A stretch of 64,000 bases of DNA, from positions 21,459,570 to 21,523,569 of the forward strand of contig CM053246.1 in the NCBI GenBank assembly GCA_028583405.1, in the 5' to 3' direction. Below are positions 62,941-64,000 of this stretch, in pieces. The DNA comes from Pogonophryne albipinna. Its lineage: Eukaryota; Chordata; Actinopteri; Perciformes; Artedidraconidae. Both the position numbers and the translations under genes were made by a program. Under the pieces are notes generated by a model. It was not told where the DNA came from and made no database searches. It saw only the letters and a list, made by a program, of their open reading frames with translations. The first letter of the stretch is position 1. The number at the start of each line of letters is the position of its first letter.

Positions 62941-64000
62941 CCAGGTTGATTTTCAAGATGGCGCCTGTGTCGGCATGCCGTTCCCTCAGCTCTCTGCCTT
63001 TAGCTATCCTGTTTTTGTTTTATGTTTATCAGAATGTCTCTGCTCTGCTCGTCTATGATCGCCAAGCTCTCCTCCACCTAAGACCTTCACTGGAGTTTAT
63101 ACTGCTGCCCAAACCTACATCTGGCAACCGTAAATCGACTCCCCCCCCACCCTCTACTGTCAGATATTCCCACCTACCTGCGCCGGTTGTCCTGCATCCT
63201 GCCTCACCGAAAGCGCTTTAGACGACGGGGAAAGCGTGGTGGCGCGCTCGTCCATCAAAAAGCACACCTGACGGCTTCTTCCGTGACTTATCCACGCATC
63301 AGATGTCATGGCCCTCCCGCTGCACGCCATCTGAGGGTTCGGTGGATTCGCCCTGTCTTTCCGGAGCTGCGGCCTCTGCTGGGCCCGCTGGCAGCTCCTC
63401 CTGCCCGACTGACTGCTCCCGGTCCGCGCTGCGTTCAACACGCACATCTTCGTCAGCTGAGACGCACTACACCTTCGGCCAGCCCGGAGAGAAAACTCTG
63501 CATGGCTTTGCTAAATGCTAGGTCAATAGCAAACAAGACGTTCCTGTTAAACGACTTCTTCACCTCTCATGATCTGGATTTAATGTTCCTGACGGAGACC
63601 TGGGTCCACACCGGCGAGTATGTACCGTTTTCTGAACTTCTTCCTCCCGACTGTACTTTCTTCAGCTCCCCCCGTACCACCGGCCGTGGTGGGGGTATAG
63701 CTTCAGTGTTTAGAGCTAATCTCCAATGCCGTTTGCTTCACCCAGTAACTAGCTATGCTAGCTTCGAGTTGCAGCTTTTTTAATTGAACCCAGCCTCGCC
63801 TATACTCTGCGCAGTTGTGTATCGTCCGCCAAAGTACAATAATGATTTTATAACTGACTTTTCTGACTTTTTGTCCGGGATCATGGTGAAATATGATCGT
63901 GTTTTGATCTGCGGAGACTTTAATGTCCATGTGTGCTGCGAGTCTAAACCTCTGGTTAGGGATTTTTTAAACCTCCTCGACTCTTTCGGTCTTATTCAGT
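62941..64000 (+). pseudogene. L2/CR1-type LINE, 5' part (leader and endonuclease), runs off the edge
   Basis: ATGGCGCC at 62958 opens MAPVSACRSLSSLPLAILFL. After a frame change near the C8 run (63141-63148) the protein continues DIPTYLRRLSCILPHRKRFR and RRGKRGG. The endonuclease follows: LLNARSIANKTFLLNDFFTS, LMFLTETWV with the catalytic Glu, GRGGG, then VVYRPPK and ICGDFNVHVCCES. An in-frame TAA at 63780-63782, after QLF, interrupts it. The endonuclease nicks target DNA in LINE retrotransposition. The reverse transcriptase would lie beyond 64000. Clade assignment is from the recognised leader and endonuclease style. Two lesions make it inactive as given. Confidence 0.82.

Overview
This window looks like intronic DNA of a ray-finned (teleost) fish. 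It has no dense gene content. It holds very long pure (CA)n/(GT)n microsatellites, Rex3-type and L2-type LINE remains, tRNA-derived SINEs with the tail widespread in teleosts, and many hAT-type non-autonomous DNA transposons, most with 8-bp target-site duplications (TSDs).

Only one host-gene segment is recognisable. A minus-strand alternative first coding exon at 48783-49006 encodes an N-terminus closely resembling the PDE4B3-type long isoform of cAMP phosphodiesterase 4B. It ends in a phase-2 GTAAGG splice donor. Upstream (higher coordinates) lie an AUG-rich candidate leader and a promoter-like stretch with CCAAT, GC-box and TATA-like elements near 49.87-49.96 kb. No further pde4b exon was found by eye, so positions 1-48782 are inferred to be the intron after this exon. 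The sequence above 49.96 kb is inferred to be the intron of longer isoforms, or upstream DNA.

Layout. 1-10.56 kb: mostly unique sequence with two dinucleotide arrays. 10.56-11.8 kb: a 5'-truncated Rex3-like LINE with a 9-bp TSD, then a dead L2-like LINE tail. 12.1-12.7 kb: a Harbinger-like MITE. 13.7-23.3 kb: a dense nest of hAT elements, including an element carrying a BED zinc-finger exon and a larger hAT interrupted by another hAT and by an L2 LINE. 23.3-24.9 kb: a long CA array and a dispersed repeat with a strong hairpin. 25.9-31.3 kb: CA arrays, a diverged local duplication and two hAT elements, one with a nested MITE. 33.1-38.5 kb: a hAT deletion derivative and a long-TIR element hosting another hAT. 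38.5-56.8 kb: mostly unique intron-like sequence around the pde4b exon, with a SINE and three long CA arrays. 56.8-61.05 kb: a long-TIR MITE split by a full-size relative of the 33.5-kb hAT, then a TTAA-flanked element. 61.7-64 kb: a hAT carrying a SINE, two hAT ends, and the 5' part of a LINE running off the edge.

I see no evidence of a new multi-gene system. The most informative points are the pde4b alternative exon with its overlapping upstream ORFs, the readable order of nested transposon insertions, a parent/deletion-derivative hAT pair, and the shared orientation of the six long CA arrays. All family and homology calls are by eye from memory; no database search was run.
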